From NCBI RefSeq assembly GCF_900129855.1, contig NZ_LT670819.1:8928001-8992000 (forward strand): a stretch of 64,000 nt of DNA, given 5' to 3'. Origin of the DNA: Streptomyces sp. 3214.6. Lineage in GTDB: Bacteria; Actinomycetota; Actinomycetes; Streptomycetales; Streptomycetaceae. The position numbers and the translations under genes were made by a program. Of this stretch, positions 21,778 through 29,995 are shown piece after piece (positions within the stretch are counted from its first letter, which is position 1; each line of letters opens with the position of its first letter). Below the pieces are notes generated by a model, which was not told where the DNA came from, made no database searches, and saw nothing but the letters and a program-made list of their open reading frames with translations.

Positions 21778-22628
21778 GCCGCCCGCTCCTCGTCCTCGAC
21801 GTCCCGCCCGGCGTACAGCGCGGCGGCCATGCGCATGCCTTCCGACCAGGCCACCGGCCCGATCCGGCCGAGCTTCAGCACCCGACCGGCGGAGTCGGTG
21901 AACACCAGGGGGCCGGTTTCCGCCTGCTCGTAACCCTCGTAGTCGCCGACCCACACGCGGGCCTCGACGGTGCGGCCATCCTCCAGGACGGAGGTGACGG
22001 CGTGGCCGCCGCGCACACGGTGGCCGAGCTGGGTGACCCGGCCGTGCAGGAACCGCTGCTCCTTGAACACTCCGCCGGCGTACTCCTCGACGGCGGTGCC
22101 CTCGGCGTCGAGCGCGGCGGGTCGCTGCCACACCTCGCGGAAGAGCTGCTGGGCGCGCTGCTCCACGCCGAGTTCCACGGCGAACTCCCGCAGCTCCTCC
22201 AGGTCTTCGAGGAGCACGGGGTGCGGGAGGCGGACGAGGTCCGGGGCGATGCGGACGGTGTCGCCGTCGAGGTCGACCAGGCCGAGGCCGCGCTCGGGGT
22301 CGGCGTCCCGCAGGAATCCGGCCACCTCGCCGTCGGCGCCGGTGACCACGAGGTCGCGCAGGGCGGCCTGCCAGGCGGGGTCGGGCCACACCCGCGCGAG
22401 GACGGCGAGCGGCACCGGCAGCGAGCGCACCATCCAGCGCTCCACGTGGGCCAGGCACTGGCGTTCGTGCCGCTCCAGCCACTCGGTGAGCTGACGCAGG
22501 CCCACCACCGCCGGATCGTCGGCGATCTTGGGCGGCACGGACTTCAGTCGTCGCCCGGCCGCGTTGCGGCACACCACCTTGCCGTCGTCGAGAGCGACTT
22601 CGTAGTCGCCGGCCGACACCCACCCCAT
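21774..22628 (-). CDS. DUF4132 protein, first gene of the MoxR/VWA operon (YehI-like C-terminal part)
   Basis: A 284-residue soluble protein. The region WQAALRDLVVTGADGEVAGF ... RGLGLVDLDGDTVRIAPDL ... RLPHPVLLEDLEELREFAVELG ... QLFREVWQRP is what I recognise as DUF4132, which in E. coli is part of YehI. The tail (RVWVGDYEGYEQAETGPLVFTDSAGRVLKLGRIGPVAWSEGMRMAAALY) is beta-rich. ATG 22628 has GGGAGG eight bases upstream; a GTG at 22643 would place that Shine-Dalgarno inside the gene. It opens the ~12.7 kb operon, so the promoter should lie in 22629-22818. Function unknown. Confidence 0.8.
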   Translation of the reverse strand: MGWVSAGDYEVALDDGKVVCRNAAGRRLKSVPPKIADDPAVVGLRQLTEWLERHERQCLAHVERWMVRSLPVPLAVLARVWPDPAWQAALRDLVVTGADGEVAGFLRDADPERGLGLVDLDGDTVRIAPDLVRLPHPVLLEDLEELREFAVELGVEQRAQQLFREVWQRPAALDAEGTAVEEYAGGVFKEQRFLHGRVTQLGHRVRGGHAVTSVLEDGRTVEARVWVGDYEGYEQAETGPLVFTDSAGRVLKLGRIGPVAWSEGMRMAAALYAGRDVEDEERAA

Positions 22629-22818
22629 GTGTGCCTCCCGCACCCGCAGTGATCAAGTGACGGGAACTGTAGAACAGGCCACTGACAACGGGGTCCGACA
22701 GCCGATCAGGCCGGGTCCGGCCCTTTCTGCGGCGCCGGTCCGGAGGCTGGGACAGGGCCGGGAAGACGCCCGGGGAGACGCCCGGGAACCGGTCCGGGGA
22801 CAGGCACCGGCGGTGGAG

Positions 22819-22843
22819 GAGGCGGCCCGGCCCGGGCCGCCTC
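22819..22843. terminator. GC-rich 25-bp near-perfect palindrome downstream of the cold-shock gene
   Basis: Arms GAGGCGGCCCGG and CCGGGCCGCCTC are separated by one base. It lies 30 bp after the stop of the minus-strand cold-shock-domain gene and ~190 bp before the DUF4132 start, so it fits a terminator isolating the long operon. No U-tract, as usual in Streptomyces. Confidence 0.6.
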
Positions 22844-22872
22844 GGGCCCGGCGTCGGGCGCCGGGTGGCTGG

Positions 22873-23262
22873 TCAGCCCTCGACCCAGCCGTGGTTCTTC
22901 GCGAACTGCGCCAGCCCGGCACGCACCTGGACGATCTGCTCGCCGGTGAGCGAGGGCGCCGACGTCAGCAGCGCCTCTGTGACGTCCCGGGTGAACTCCT
23001 CCGTGCTGAGCACATCGCACAGGACGTCGTCGTCGGCGGCGAGGGGCTTGCCGTCCGCGCCCCGCGCGAGCCGCACCCCGGACGCCTTCGGACCGCGTTC
23101 GCCGTCCTCGATCTCGAACTCCACCACGATGCCCCGGCGCACCTGCGACTCGGGCATCAGCATGTCGTTGACGTGCAGGAATACATCCTCCCCGCCGTCG
23201 TCGGGCGCGATGAACCCGTAACCGCGCTGGCTGTCGAAGCGCACCACACGACCAGCAACCAT
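22873..23262 (-). CDS. Cold-shock-domain protein with C-terminal extension
   Basis: A 129-residue nucleic-acid-binding protein. Residues 1-65 are a cold-shock domain with both RNP motifs recognisable (RGYGFIAP as RNP1; EDVFLHVND as RNP2), roughly twice the length of a minimal Csp because of a ~60-residue helical extension (CDVLSTEEFTRDVTEALLTSAPSLTGEQIVQVRAGLAQFA). This longer form is widespread in Streptomyces. The start at 23262 (MVAGRVVRFDSQ) sits right before the first strand; the upstream in-frame start would add ten unconserved residues. Likely an RNA chaperone or transcription antiterminator. The extension may be a protein-protein module; that is inference. Confidence 0.9.
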   Translation of the reverse strand: MVAGRVVRFDSQRGYGFIAPDDGGEDVFLHVNDMLMPESQVRRGIVVEFEIEDGERGPKASGVRLARGADGKPLAADDDVLCDVLSTEEFTRDVTEALLTSAPSLTGEQIVQVRAGLAQFAKNHGWVEG

Positions 23263-23367
23263 CCCAACCCCCAGCAACCTCGAAACACCCACGTCGGTGA
23301 ACCTGCCCAGATCGTAGTCAAAGCGACGGCCCCAGGGCGACTCGCGGGCGTCAGGACGCCGGGGGCC

Positions 23368-23754
23368 TCAGGACTCGTCGCGCTCCGCGTCGCGCTTCTT
23401 GATGCGGACGGTCTCCTTGCGGACCTCGGCCTGGGTGGCGCGCTCCTTCTCCAGCCACTGTGGCCTGGCGTCCTTGAGAGCCTCGATCTGCTCGGTGGTG
23501 AGCGCCTCGGTCACCCCGCCGCGGGCCAGGCCCGCGATGGAGACGCCCAGCTTGGCCGCGACCACCGGACGGGGGTGCGGGCCGGTCTCGCGCAGCGTCC
23601 GCAGCCACTCGGGCGGGTTCGCCTGGAGCTCGTTCAGCTCGGCGCGCGAGATGACGCCCTCCTGGAACTCGGCGGGCGTGGCGGGGAGGTACACACCCAG
23701 CTTCTTCGCCGCGGTGGCGGGCTTCATCGTCTGGGTGCTCTGCTGCGAACTCAT
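23368..23754 (-). CDS. DUF5997 family protein
   Basis: A 128-residue conserved actinobacterial protein (MKPATAAKKLGVYLPATPAEFQ, then LNELQANPPEWLRTLRETGPHPRPVVAAKLGVSIAGLARGG). It resembles a small helical DNA- or RNA-binding module, with a charged C-terminal helix (AEVRKETVRIKKRDAERD). No catalytic motif. It is divergent from the LysR-like gene, with only 58 bp between the start codons; I recall this pairing as common in Streptomyces, which suggests a functional link. The start was chosen to match the conserved core; a longer frame would cross into the divergent promoter. Confidence 0.8.
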   Translation of the reverse strand: MSSQQSTQTMKPATAAKKLGVYLPATPAEFQEGVISRAELNELQANPPEWLRTLRETGPHPRPVVAAKLGVSIAGLARGGVTEALTTEQIEALKDARPQWLEKERATQAEVRKETVRIKKRDAERDES

Positions 23755-23812
23755 ACTTCCCAGGGTATCGGCCGTTGACGAGACCTCCGACCACAGCCGG
23801 TAGCCTGGCGGG

Positions 23813-24637
23813 ATGACCGACTCGGCGGATTCCCTCTCGTTCCGGCTCGCGTACGTCCCCGGAGTGACGCCCGCCAAGTGGGCGCGGATCTGGCAGGAGC
23901 GCTTGCCCGACACGCCCCTCACCCTTCTCCAGGTGACCCCCGCCGAGGCCTCCGACCTCTTGCGCGAGGGCGCCGCCGACGCGGCCTTCGTGCGCCTCCC
24001 GGTCGACCGTACGGTGTTCAGCGCGATCCCCCTCTACACCGAGACGACCGTGGTCGTGGTCCCCAAGGACCACGTGATCACGGCGGCCGAGGAGATCACC
24101 CTGGACGACCTCGCCGACGAGGTGGTCCTGCACCCCCTCGACGACGTCCTCGGCTGGGAGCAGCCGCCCGGCGAGCCCGCCTTCGAGCGCCCCGCGACCA
24201 CCGAGGACGCGATCGAGCTGGTCGCGGCGAACATCGGCGTCCTGGTCGTGCCCCAGTCCCTGGCGCGCCTGCACCACCGGCGCGATCTCACCTACCGCAC
24301 GGTCGTCGACGCCCCGCAGTCGGAGGTCGCGCTCTCCTGGCCGGAGGAGGCGACCACCGACCTGGTCGAGGACTTCATCGGCATCGTCCGCGGCCGCACG
24401 GTCAACAGCACCCGGGGCCGTGCCCCGCAGGCCGCCCCGGCGAAGGAGCGGCAGCCGCGCAAGGCGCAGCCGGGCGGCGGCGCGCCCCGCAAGAGCGTCG
24501 GCGGCCGAACCGGGGGCGTGAAGAGCGGCGGTGCGAAGAGCGGCGGTGCGAAGAGCGGCGGTGCGAAGAGCGGGGGGACGAAGAGCGGCGGCGGCCGGCG
24601 TGGAACCGGCGGCGGCAAGCCCCGCCGCCGGTCGTAG
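23813..24637 (+). CDS. LysR-type effector-binding domain protein lacking an HTH
   Basis: A 274-residue protein. Residues 10-190 have the periplasmic-binding-protein fold of LysR effector domains (LSFRLAYVPGVTPAKWARIW; AAFVRLPVDRTVFSAIPLYTETTVVVVPKDH; TEDAIELVAANIGVLVVPQSLARL), but there is no N-terminal winged helix: the protein starts directly at the first strand. The C-terminal ~75 residues are a basic, disordered Gly/Lys/Ser tail with GGAKS repeats, which could bind nucleic acid non-specifically. It is divergent from the DUF5997 gene. It may be a ligand sensor that acts through a partner, possibly DUF5997; this is inference. Confidence 0.8.
   Translation: MTDSADSLSFRLAYVPGVTPAKWARIWQERLPDTPLTLLQVTPAEASDLLREGAADAAFVRLPVDRTVFSAIPLYTETTVVVVPKDHVITAAEEITLDDLADEVVLHPLDDVLGWEQPPGEPAFERPATTEDAIELVAANIGVLVVPQSLARLHHRRDLTYRTVVDAPQSEVALSWPEEATTDLVEDFIGIVRGRTVNSTRGRAPQAAPAKERQPRKAQPGGGAPRKSVGGRTGGVKSGGAKSGGAKSGGAKSGGTKSGGGRRGTGGGKPRRRS
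24517..24591 (+). repeat. 15-bp in-frame tandem repeat encoding (G)GAKSG units
   Basis: About five copies of a 15-bp unit close to GTGCGAAGAGCGGCG occur inside the 3' end of the LysR-like gene; the last copies diverge. Because 15 is a multiple of three, copy number change would alter tail length without breaking the frame. Confidence 0.85.
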
Positions 24638-24673
24638 CGACCCGCCGGTCCTCACACCCCCGGTCCGCCGGTC

Positions 24674-27460
24674 CTACGGCACGACGGTCGCCCCGCGTGC
24701 CGTACGCACCACCGTCTCCCCGTCGGCCTGCGTGAGCAGCCCGGCGGCCATCCATGCGTCCACCACGGTCCGCACCCGCGTCACCAGCGCCGCCTTCCCA
24801 CGGAACGGCGCCGCGGCCCACACCTCGTCGAGCAGGGTCGTCCCGTCCGCCTTCGCCGGGTTGGCCACGCCCGAGTCGCTGTTCCCGAACACCACCCGGG
24901 GCTCGGTCCTGCGCACATACGCGTGCGTCGGATCCTCGGTGCCCTCGAAGAAGGGGGCGAACTCGGTGCCGTCGAGCGTGAAGTGCAGCGGCTTCCCGCT
25001 CACCGGGGTGAGGGAGGGCAGCAGGTCCCCGGAGAGGGCCGCGTTGCGGTAGAGCCCGAACTCCAGATACTGCGTGGCGGAGTCGCGGGCCACCAGGTTG
25101 AACGGGCCGTAGAACAAGGTCTGCAGCGACGGGTCGTCGAACGCCCGCTCCACGCGCAGCCGGAACGGCATCGCCACCCGGACGACGTCCCCGTCCCGCC
25201 AGGTCCGGGACACCGTGAAGTAACTGCCGGGCGTCGGCGTCCCGTTGACCTTCCGCCCGTTGACCGTCACCCGGAACCCGGCCGTGGCCCAGGACGGCAC
25301 CCGCAGCCGCAACGCGAAGGCAGCGGTCCGCCCGCGCACCGTCAGCGTGCTGCCCTGCTCGCGCGCGAAGTCGGTGCTCTGCGCGAGAGTGACGCCCTTC
25401 TCGGCCCAGGTGAGCGTGGACGGACTGTAGAGGTTGACGTAGAGCGCGCTGCCGTCGGCGGCCTTGAAGTACACCGAGTCCTGGTACTTGGTGGCACTCT
25501 CCATGCCGGTGCCCTCGCAGCAGGTCGTGCCCTGCTTGGGTGTGTAGTCGCGCACATGACCAGGGGTGAGCCCGATGAAGTACGTGACCAGCGGCTTCTC
25601 CGCGTCGTCGGTGTCCTGCTTGGAGCCGAGGACCTGGTTGTACAGGGCCCGCTCGTAGTAGTCCATGTAGGCCGGGTCCTGCTCGTGGAAGAACAGCGTC
25701 CGGCTCAGCTTCAGCAGGTTGTACGCGCAGCACGTCTCGGCGTTCGTCGCGCCGATCGTCCCCGCGATGACGTCCCGCGCCTTCCAGAACTCGCCCGTGC
25801 TGGTACCGCCGATGCCGTACATGCGGTGCGGGACGACCATGGTCCAGAAGTTCTTCGCGGCGGTGAGGTAGCGCGTCTCGCCCGTCGCGTCGTACAGCCG
25901 CACGAGGCCGGTGAAGATCGGGATGTGCTGGTTGGCGTGCAGCCCGTCGAGCGTGTCGGTGTTCGCGGCGCAGGCGTCGATGAGCTTGTCGAGGTCGAAC
26001 AGCCGGGCCAGCGCGAGGTGTTCGGCCTTGCCGGACAGCGCGTGCAGATCGCAGATCGCCTCGACGATGCCGCCGAACTCCCCGCTGGAGAAGATGCCCC
26101 ACATGCGCTGGAGCGTGGCCTCGGGCAGCTTCGACAGCCGGGAGTACATCCAGTCGCACATCCCGGAGGCCAGGTCGAGTGCGCGGTCGTCGTCGGTGGC
26201 GAGGTAGGCGTCCAGCAGCCCTCTGAGGATCTTGTGGGCGGTGTAGTAGGGCGCCCACACCTTGGTGTAGTCGCTGCCGGTCATCGACTCCAGCTGGATG
26301 AACTGGGTCTCCGGGTAGGCCGCGAGAAAGCCCGGATGGCTGGGCCCGCCCCAGGTGCGGCGCAGGGTGGCGGTCAGGCCGTGCCCGGAGGCGTCCGCGA
26401 ACGTGCTTGCCGAGGTCTCGTCGAACGCGTAGGAGGCGAGGTCGCCGGCCGTCCGGCCGCTCTGCAACTGCGTCACCTCGTCGGCGGTCAGCGCCCGCGA
26501 CCATACGTCGAAGCCGCCGAAGGCGCCCGCGAAGACGGGGTCGGACGCGTAGTGGGACCGGCCGAGCCAGTGGTGGGCGAGTGTGCCGAGGGCGGCCGGG
26601 GTGAGCGACATGGCGGTGTTCCGGGCCACGGCCGTGCCGTTGACGTACAGGGTTCCGGTGCCCGCGGCGATCGTCACCGCGAGGTGGCTCCACTGGTTCA
26701 GGGGCAGCGCGGCGGTGCCGTTGATCCCCTGCTCCCCGCCCGCACCGCCGGTGGTGACGGCGAACCGGGGCACGCCGCTCGCGTTGCGTGCGGCCAGGTA
26801 GAGATACCGGGTGGTGTCGTTGCCGAAGTCGAAGATCCGGGTCCAGCCGGCGTCATGGGTGGGCTTCACCCAGGCGGCGAGGGTGACCTCCGCGGCGCCG
26901 CCGAGGACGCCGGACGGCAGCTCGACGTACCGGTAGGAGCCGCGCACGTTCTCCACGGCCGTACCGAACCTGCCGTCGACGCTCAGCACGGTGGGGTCGT
27001 GCCGCAGCGACTCGCGCACCTCCGTCAGCGCGCCGATCGCCGTGCGGATCTTGTCCGCGAACACCTTCTCGCCGGTGCTCGCGTACGCCTGGGACAGCAT
27101 GGTGAGGAAGTGCCCGGTGTAGTGGCCGCGCAGGTTGCCGTTCGCCTCCCCGTCCAGGCCCTCCCAGCCGCCGGGGGCGACCGCGCCGAGCGTGGAGCGG
27201 CCGGCGTTGGCGCGGAAGACCTGCAGCAGCCGGTTCACGTCGTAGCCACGGGCGTGGTCGAGCATCAACTGCCGCTTGGCGGCGAAGACTCCGGGGCCGA
27301 GGGCGACGTCCTCGAGCGGGAAGGGCTGCAGGGACCAGGCGGCCGACGGCGGGACGGCGGCCGCGGAGGCTCTGGTGGCCGCCGTGGCGGAGAGTGCGGG
27401 GACGGCCGCCGCGAGCATCGCGCTCTGGAGAAGGATCCGTCTGCTGAGAGGCGGTGCCAT
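24674..27460 (-). CDS. Secreted GH127 beta-L-arabinofuranosidase-like enzyme with inserted LamG domain
   Basis: A 928-residue exported enzyme. It starts with a Tat signal (SRRILLQSAMLAAAVPALSA) after an ATG with GGAGGAG upstream. The GH127 (alpha/alpha)6 barrel begins at PFPLEDVALGPGVFAAKRQL. At residues ~162-370 it is interrupted by a LamG/concanavalin-like domain (VTLAAWVKPTHDAGWTRIFDFGND; LYVNGTAVARN; GGFDVWSRALTADEVTQL) and resumes at FLAAYPETQFIQLESM. The zinc/nucleophile set of the family is present: NAETCC (Glu575, Cys577) and TTCCEG (Cys647, Cys648). GH127 enzymes remove L-arabinofuranose from plant glycans. Its own promoter and operator-like palindrome lie at 27503-27568. Confidence 0.88.
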   Translation of the reverse strand: MAPPLSRRILLQSAMLAAAVPALSATAATRASAAAVPPSAAWSLQPFPLEDVALGPGVFAAKRQLMLDHARGYDVNRLLQVFRANAGRSTLGAVAPGGWEGLDGEANGNLRGHYTGHFLTMLSQAYASTGEKVFADKIRTAIGALTEVRESLRHDPTVLSVDGRFGTAVENVRGSYRYVELPSGVLGGAAEVTLAAWVKPTHDAGWTRIFDFGNDTTRYLYLAARNASGVPRFAVTTGGAGGEQGINGTAALPLNQWSHLAVTIAAGTGTLYVNGTAVARNTAMSLTPAALGTLAHHWLGRSHYASDPVFAGAFGGFDVWSRALTADEVTQLQSGRTAGDLASYAFDETSASTFADASGHGLTATLRRTWGGPSHPGFLAAYPETQFIQLESMTGSDYTKVWAPYYTAHKILRGLLDAYLATDDDRALDLASGMCDWMYSRLSKLPEATLQRMWGIFSSGEFGGIVEAICDLHALSGKAEHLALARLFDLDKLIDACAANTDTLDGLHANQHIPIFTGLVRLYDATGETRYLTAAKNFWTMVVPHRMYGIGGTSTGEFWKARDVIAGTIGATNAETCCAYNLLKLSRTLFFHEQDPAYMDYYERALYNQVLGSKQDTDDAEKPLVTYFIGLTPGHVRDYTPKQGTTCCEGTGMESATKYQDSVYFKAADGSALYVNLYSPSTLTWAEKGVTLAQSTDFAREQGSTLTVRGRTAAFALRLRVPSWATAGFRVTVNGRKVNGTPTPGSYFTVSRTWRDGDVVRVAMPFRLRVERAFDDPSLQTLFYGPFNLVARDSATQYLEFGLYRNAALSGDLLPSLTPVSGKPLHFTLDGTEFAPFFEGTEDPTHAYVRRTEPRVVFGNSDSGVANPAKADGTTLLDEVWAAAPFRGKAALVTRVRTVVDAWMAAGLLTQADGETVVRTARGATVVP

Positions 27461-27502
27461 GTGCTGCTCCTCCAGTCCACGTGGGGGTCGCCCCCCTCGT
27501 TT

Positions 27503-27568
27503 GTTCGACATTGCGAACGGTGTGCGGATGGTCGACCAGACGCTAGAGGGGGGACGGGGGTGCGTCAA
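27503..27568 (-). promoter_or_regulatory. Promoter and operator-like palindrome of the GH127 gene
   Basis: On the minus strand TTGACG (27568-27563) and TAGCGT (27545-27540) are separated by exactly 17 bp, a good vegetative promoter. About 20-35 bases downstream the inverted repeat GTTCG-N6-CGAAC lies at 27503-27518, a plausible repressor site near the transcript start. The regulator is not obvious: the neighbouring Lrp gene is a different family. Confidence 0.6.
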
Positions 27569-27603
27569 CGGTCCTGACGAGACTGAAAGTTGCGGACCGG
27601 GAG

Positions 27604-28080
27604 CTACTTCGCGGCAGCGCGCCCGATCGACTCCACCAGCGGCAGCAGCCGGTGCGGCACCCGTTCGCGCAGTGCCACCTCGGTGCGGGTGCGGACCACG
27701 CCGGGCACGCTGATGAGCTTCTGGATCACGTCCTCCAGATGCTCGTTGTCACGCGCCACGACCCGCGTCACAAGGTCGCCGCCGCCGGTGATGGAGAACG
27801 CCTCGACGATCTCCGGTACGGCGGCCAGCGCCTCGCCCACCTCGTCCAGATGGCCCTGGGTGACCTCGATGTGCACGAACGCGAGCACCGGGTGGCCCAG
27901 CGCGGCGGGGGAGAGGGACGGACCCGTGCCGGTGATCACGCCGTCCCGCTCCAGCCGGTCGAGGCGGGCCTGGAGGGTGCCGCGCGCGACGCCGAGGAGC
28001 CGGGCGTACTCCCGCACGCTGGTGCGCGGCTGTTCCAGCAGCAGCCGCAGGATGCGGGTGTCCAACTCGTCCACGGCCAT
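27604..28080 (-). CDS. Lrp/AsnC-family transcriptional regulator
   Basis: A 158-residue regulator. The N-terminal HTH is typical (LDTRILRLLLEQPRTSVREY, then LLGVARGTLQARLDRLERDGVITG), followed by the RAM/ligand-binding domain (AFVHIEVTQGHLDEVGEALAAVPEIVEAFSITGGGDLVTRVVARD; EDVIQKLISVPGVVRTRTEVAL). Such proteins sense amino acids or related small molecules and form octamers. It is upstream of the GH127 gene and downstream of the MFS transporter on the same strand, with 123 bp between the transporter stop and its start. The transporter is a reasonable regulatory target, but that is inference. Confidence 0.92.
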   Translation of the reverse strand: MAVDELDTRILRLLLEQPRTSVREYARLLGVARGTLQARLDRLERDGVITGTGPSLSPAALGHPVLAFVHIEVTQGHLDEVGEALAAVPEIVEAFSITGGGDLVTRVVARDNEHLEDVIQKLISVPGVVRTRTEVALRERVPHRLLPLVESIGRAAAK

Positions 28081-28203
28081 GACCCCGGCCTCCTCGGCAT
28101 CCTCGTGTGCGCGTGATCAGCGCCGACTGTACCCATGGCCCGGTGGAACAGGCATCGCCCGGGCCAGTGGTGAAGAGGGCGTCGTCACGAAGGTCCGCGA
28201 GCG

Positions 28204-29550
28204 TCAGACGTCGAACTCGTGGTCGCGGGTCTCCGGCAGGGCCAGCAGGCACAGGAGGCTCACCAGACAGAGTCCACCGGTGTAGAACCCGAGGACGAGC
28301 GGCGACCCCCAGTGGCTGTTCAGCCAGGTGGCGACCGACGGGGCGAAACCGCCGCCGAAGGTGTTGGCCAGGATGAAGGCGGCGGAGGCGCCGGTGTAGC
28401 GCATCCGGGCCGGGAACAGTTCCGGCAGGAAGGCCGCCACAGGAGAGAACATCAGGGCGAGGAACATCAGGCCGACCGTGTAGGCGCCGGTGATCACCAG
28501 GCCGTTGCGTGAGCTCAGCGAGGCGTACATGGGGACGGCCCACACCACGCAGCCGACGGCTCCGGCCAACATCAGCGGGCGGCGGCCGATCCGGTCGGAC
28601 AGCCTCGCCACCGGAAGGGTGACGGCGATTCCGGCCGCCGCGCCGATGCTCGCGGCAGTGAGCATCGTGTTCCGGGGGATGCCGAGTTCCTGCGGGCCGT
28701 AGGAGAGGCTGTAGACGATCGTCAGGTAGTACACGGCCGAGCCGCCGATCGCCGCGCCGGTGCCGAGCAGCAGCCGGCCGGGGTACTGCCTGAGGATCGT
28801 GCCCAGTGGGAATCGGGGCGCCGCTTTCGACTCCGGTGCCCGTGCCGTGGTCGTGAAGACCGGGGACTCGGAGACCGTCGTGCGCACCCACAGGCCGACC
28901 ACGACCAGGACGGTGCTGAGCAGGAACGGGATGCGCCAGGCCCAGTCGGTGAAGCCGTCCATGCCCACGATGTTCATGGTCGGCAGGATGACAGCGGTGG
29001 AGAGCAGGAAGCCGAGCGAGGGGCCGGCCTGCGGAATGGACGCGTACAGCGCGCGGCGGCCGGGCGGCGCGTGTTCGGCGGCGAGCAGTACCGCCCCGCC
29101 CCACTCGCCGCCCATGCTGACGCCCTGGAGCAGACGCAGTGCCACCAGCAGGACGGGGGCGAGGAGTCCGGCGGTGTCGTACGTGGGCAGCAGCCCGACG
29201 CCGACCGTCGCCACGCCCATCATCAGCAGCGAGATGACCAGGGCCTGTCTTCTGCCGAGCCGGTCGCCGATCGTGCCGAACAGGACGACGCCGAGGGGGC
29301 GGGAGAGGAAGGCCGCGGCGAAGGTGAGGAAGGCGGCCAGGGAGGAGAGGGTCGCGTTGCCGGAGGGGAAGAAGGCAGGACCGAGGACGAGTGCGGAGGC
29401 GGTCCCGTACACCGTGAAGTCGTAGTACTCGATGGTCGTGCCGACCAGGCTCGCGGCGGCGACCCGTGGCGCGGATCCCGCGGTCCCGGTGGTTCGCGGC
29501 GCCGTCGGGGAAACGGGCTTGAGGGTGGTATTGGGCGGTAATTCAGGCAT
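28204..29550 (-). CDS. MFS transporter of the metabolite:H+ symporter (MHS) type
   Basis: A 448-residue integral membrane protein with 12 predicted helices. The N-terminal signature AASLVGTTIEYYDFTVYGTASALV and the loop FGTIGDRLGRRQALVISL are hallmarks of the MHS/ShiA/ProP-like family, which imports organic acids, betaines or aromatic acids with protons. A second RLSDRIGRRPL loop marks the second six-helix half. It lies upstream of, and on the same strand as, the Lrp regulator and diverges from the biosynthetic operon across a 445-bp spacer. Substrate unknown; possible aromatic-acid or shikimate-like uptake is only inference. Confidence 0.88.
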   Translation of the reverse strand: MPELPPNTTLKPVSPTAPRTTGTAGSAPRVAAASLVGTTIEYYDFTVYGTASALVLGPAFFPSGNATLSSLAAFLTFAAAFLSRPLGVVLFGTIGDRLGRRQALVISLLMMGVATVGVGLLPTYDTAGLLAPVLLVALRLLQGVSMGGEWGGAVLLAAEHAPPGRRALYASIPQAGPSLGFLLSTAVILPTMNIVGMDGFTDWAWRIPFLLSTVLVVVGLWVRTTVSESPVFTTTARAPESKAAPRFPLGTILRQYPGRLLLGTGAAIGGSAVYYLTIVYSLSYGPQELGIPRNTMLTAASIGAAAGIAVTLPVARLSDRIGRRPLMLAGAVGCVVWAVPMYASLSSRNGLVITGAYTVGLMFLALMFSPVAAFLPELFPARMRYTGASAAFILANTFGGGFAPSVATWLNSHWGSPLVLGFYTGGLCLVSLLCLLALPETRDHEFDV

Positions 29551-29995
29551 GGGGAGTCACTTCCGATACGCCCGGTCCGTACGGTCGCACGGGCCGGGAC
29601 CGAATGGGGAGGGAAGGCCTCGCATGTAACACGAACAAGAGCGCCCCTGTCACCCTCATCCGCGAATTCAATTTCAACCGGGAAGGCTTCTCCGTCGAAA
29701 TGGGCGCTGATTTACACGTGACATCGGTACAAAGCGAAGAAACTACCCTGAACGTCACCCTCCGGCCGCGTCAACCCGCCTGACCTGTCAACCCGCTGTC
29801 AAATACTCATGCGTTGCCGTGTATGAATATTTACAGGCGATCACACCTTGCCAACGGCTGATCACGCACGGAATGCTGACGCGGGGGAACTTGAAAGTTC
29901 TACGACCATCGTTTTTCAGACATGGCGACTGCATCAGGCTGCTCCGGTACGGATTCCCTGAAATGCGGTCTCCAGGCTGGGAAGGCTTATTACCC
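29551..29995. promoter_or_regulatory. 445-bp divergent intergenic region upstream of the biosynthetic operon
   Basis: This spacer is markedly richer in A/T than its surroundings and holds no gene with Streptomyces codon bias. Near 29764-29805 three TTGAC motifs are read on the minus strand within ~40 bp, embedded in repeats of GTCAACCCGC. GGGAAGG precedes the ATG at 29996. It must hold the promoters of both the MFS gene and the 13-gene operon, and any operator of a pathway regulator; no regulator is encoded inside the cluster. Confidence 0.5.

Noticed and set aside
24517..24591. Possible CRISPR-like direct repeats
   Set aside because: The 15-bp units have no spacers, are in frame and lie inside a coding sequence.
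24923..27577. 884-codon plus-strand open frame opposite GH127
   Set aside because: Shadow of the GH127 gene, whose catalytic Cys/Glu residues and signal peptide are intact on the minus strand.
29819..29995. N-terminal extension of the GriI-like gene by 59 codons
   Set aside because: The extra residues lack the GC3 bias of the gene and are not part of the aldolase; ATG 29996 has a Shine-Dalgarno and fits the family start.
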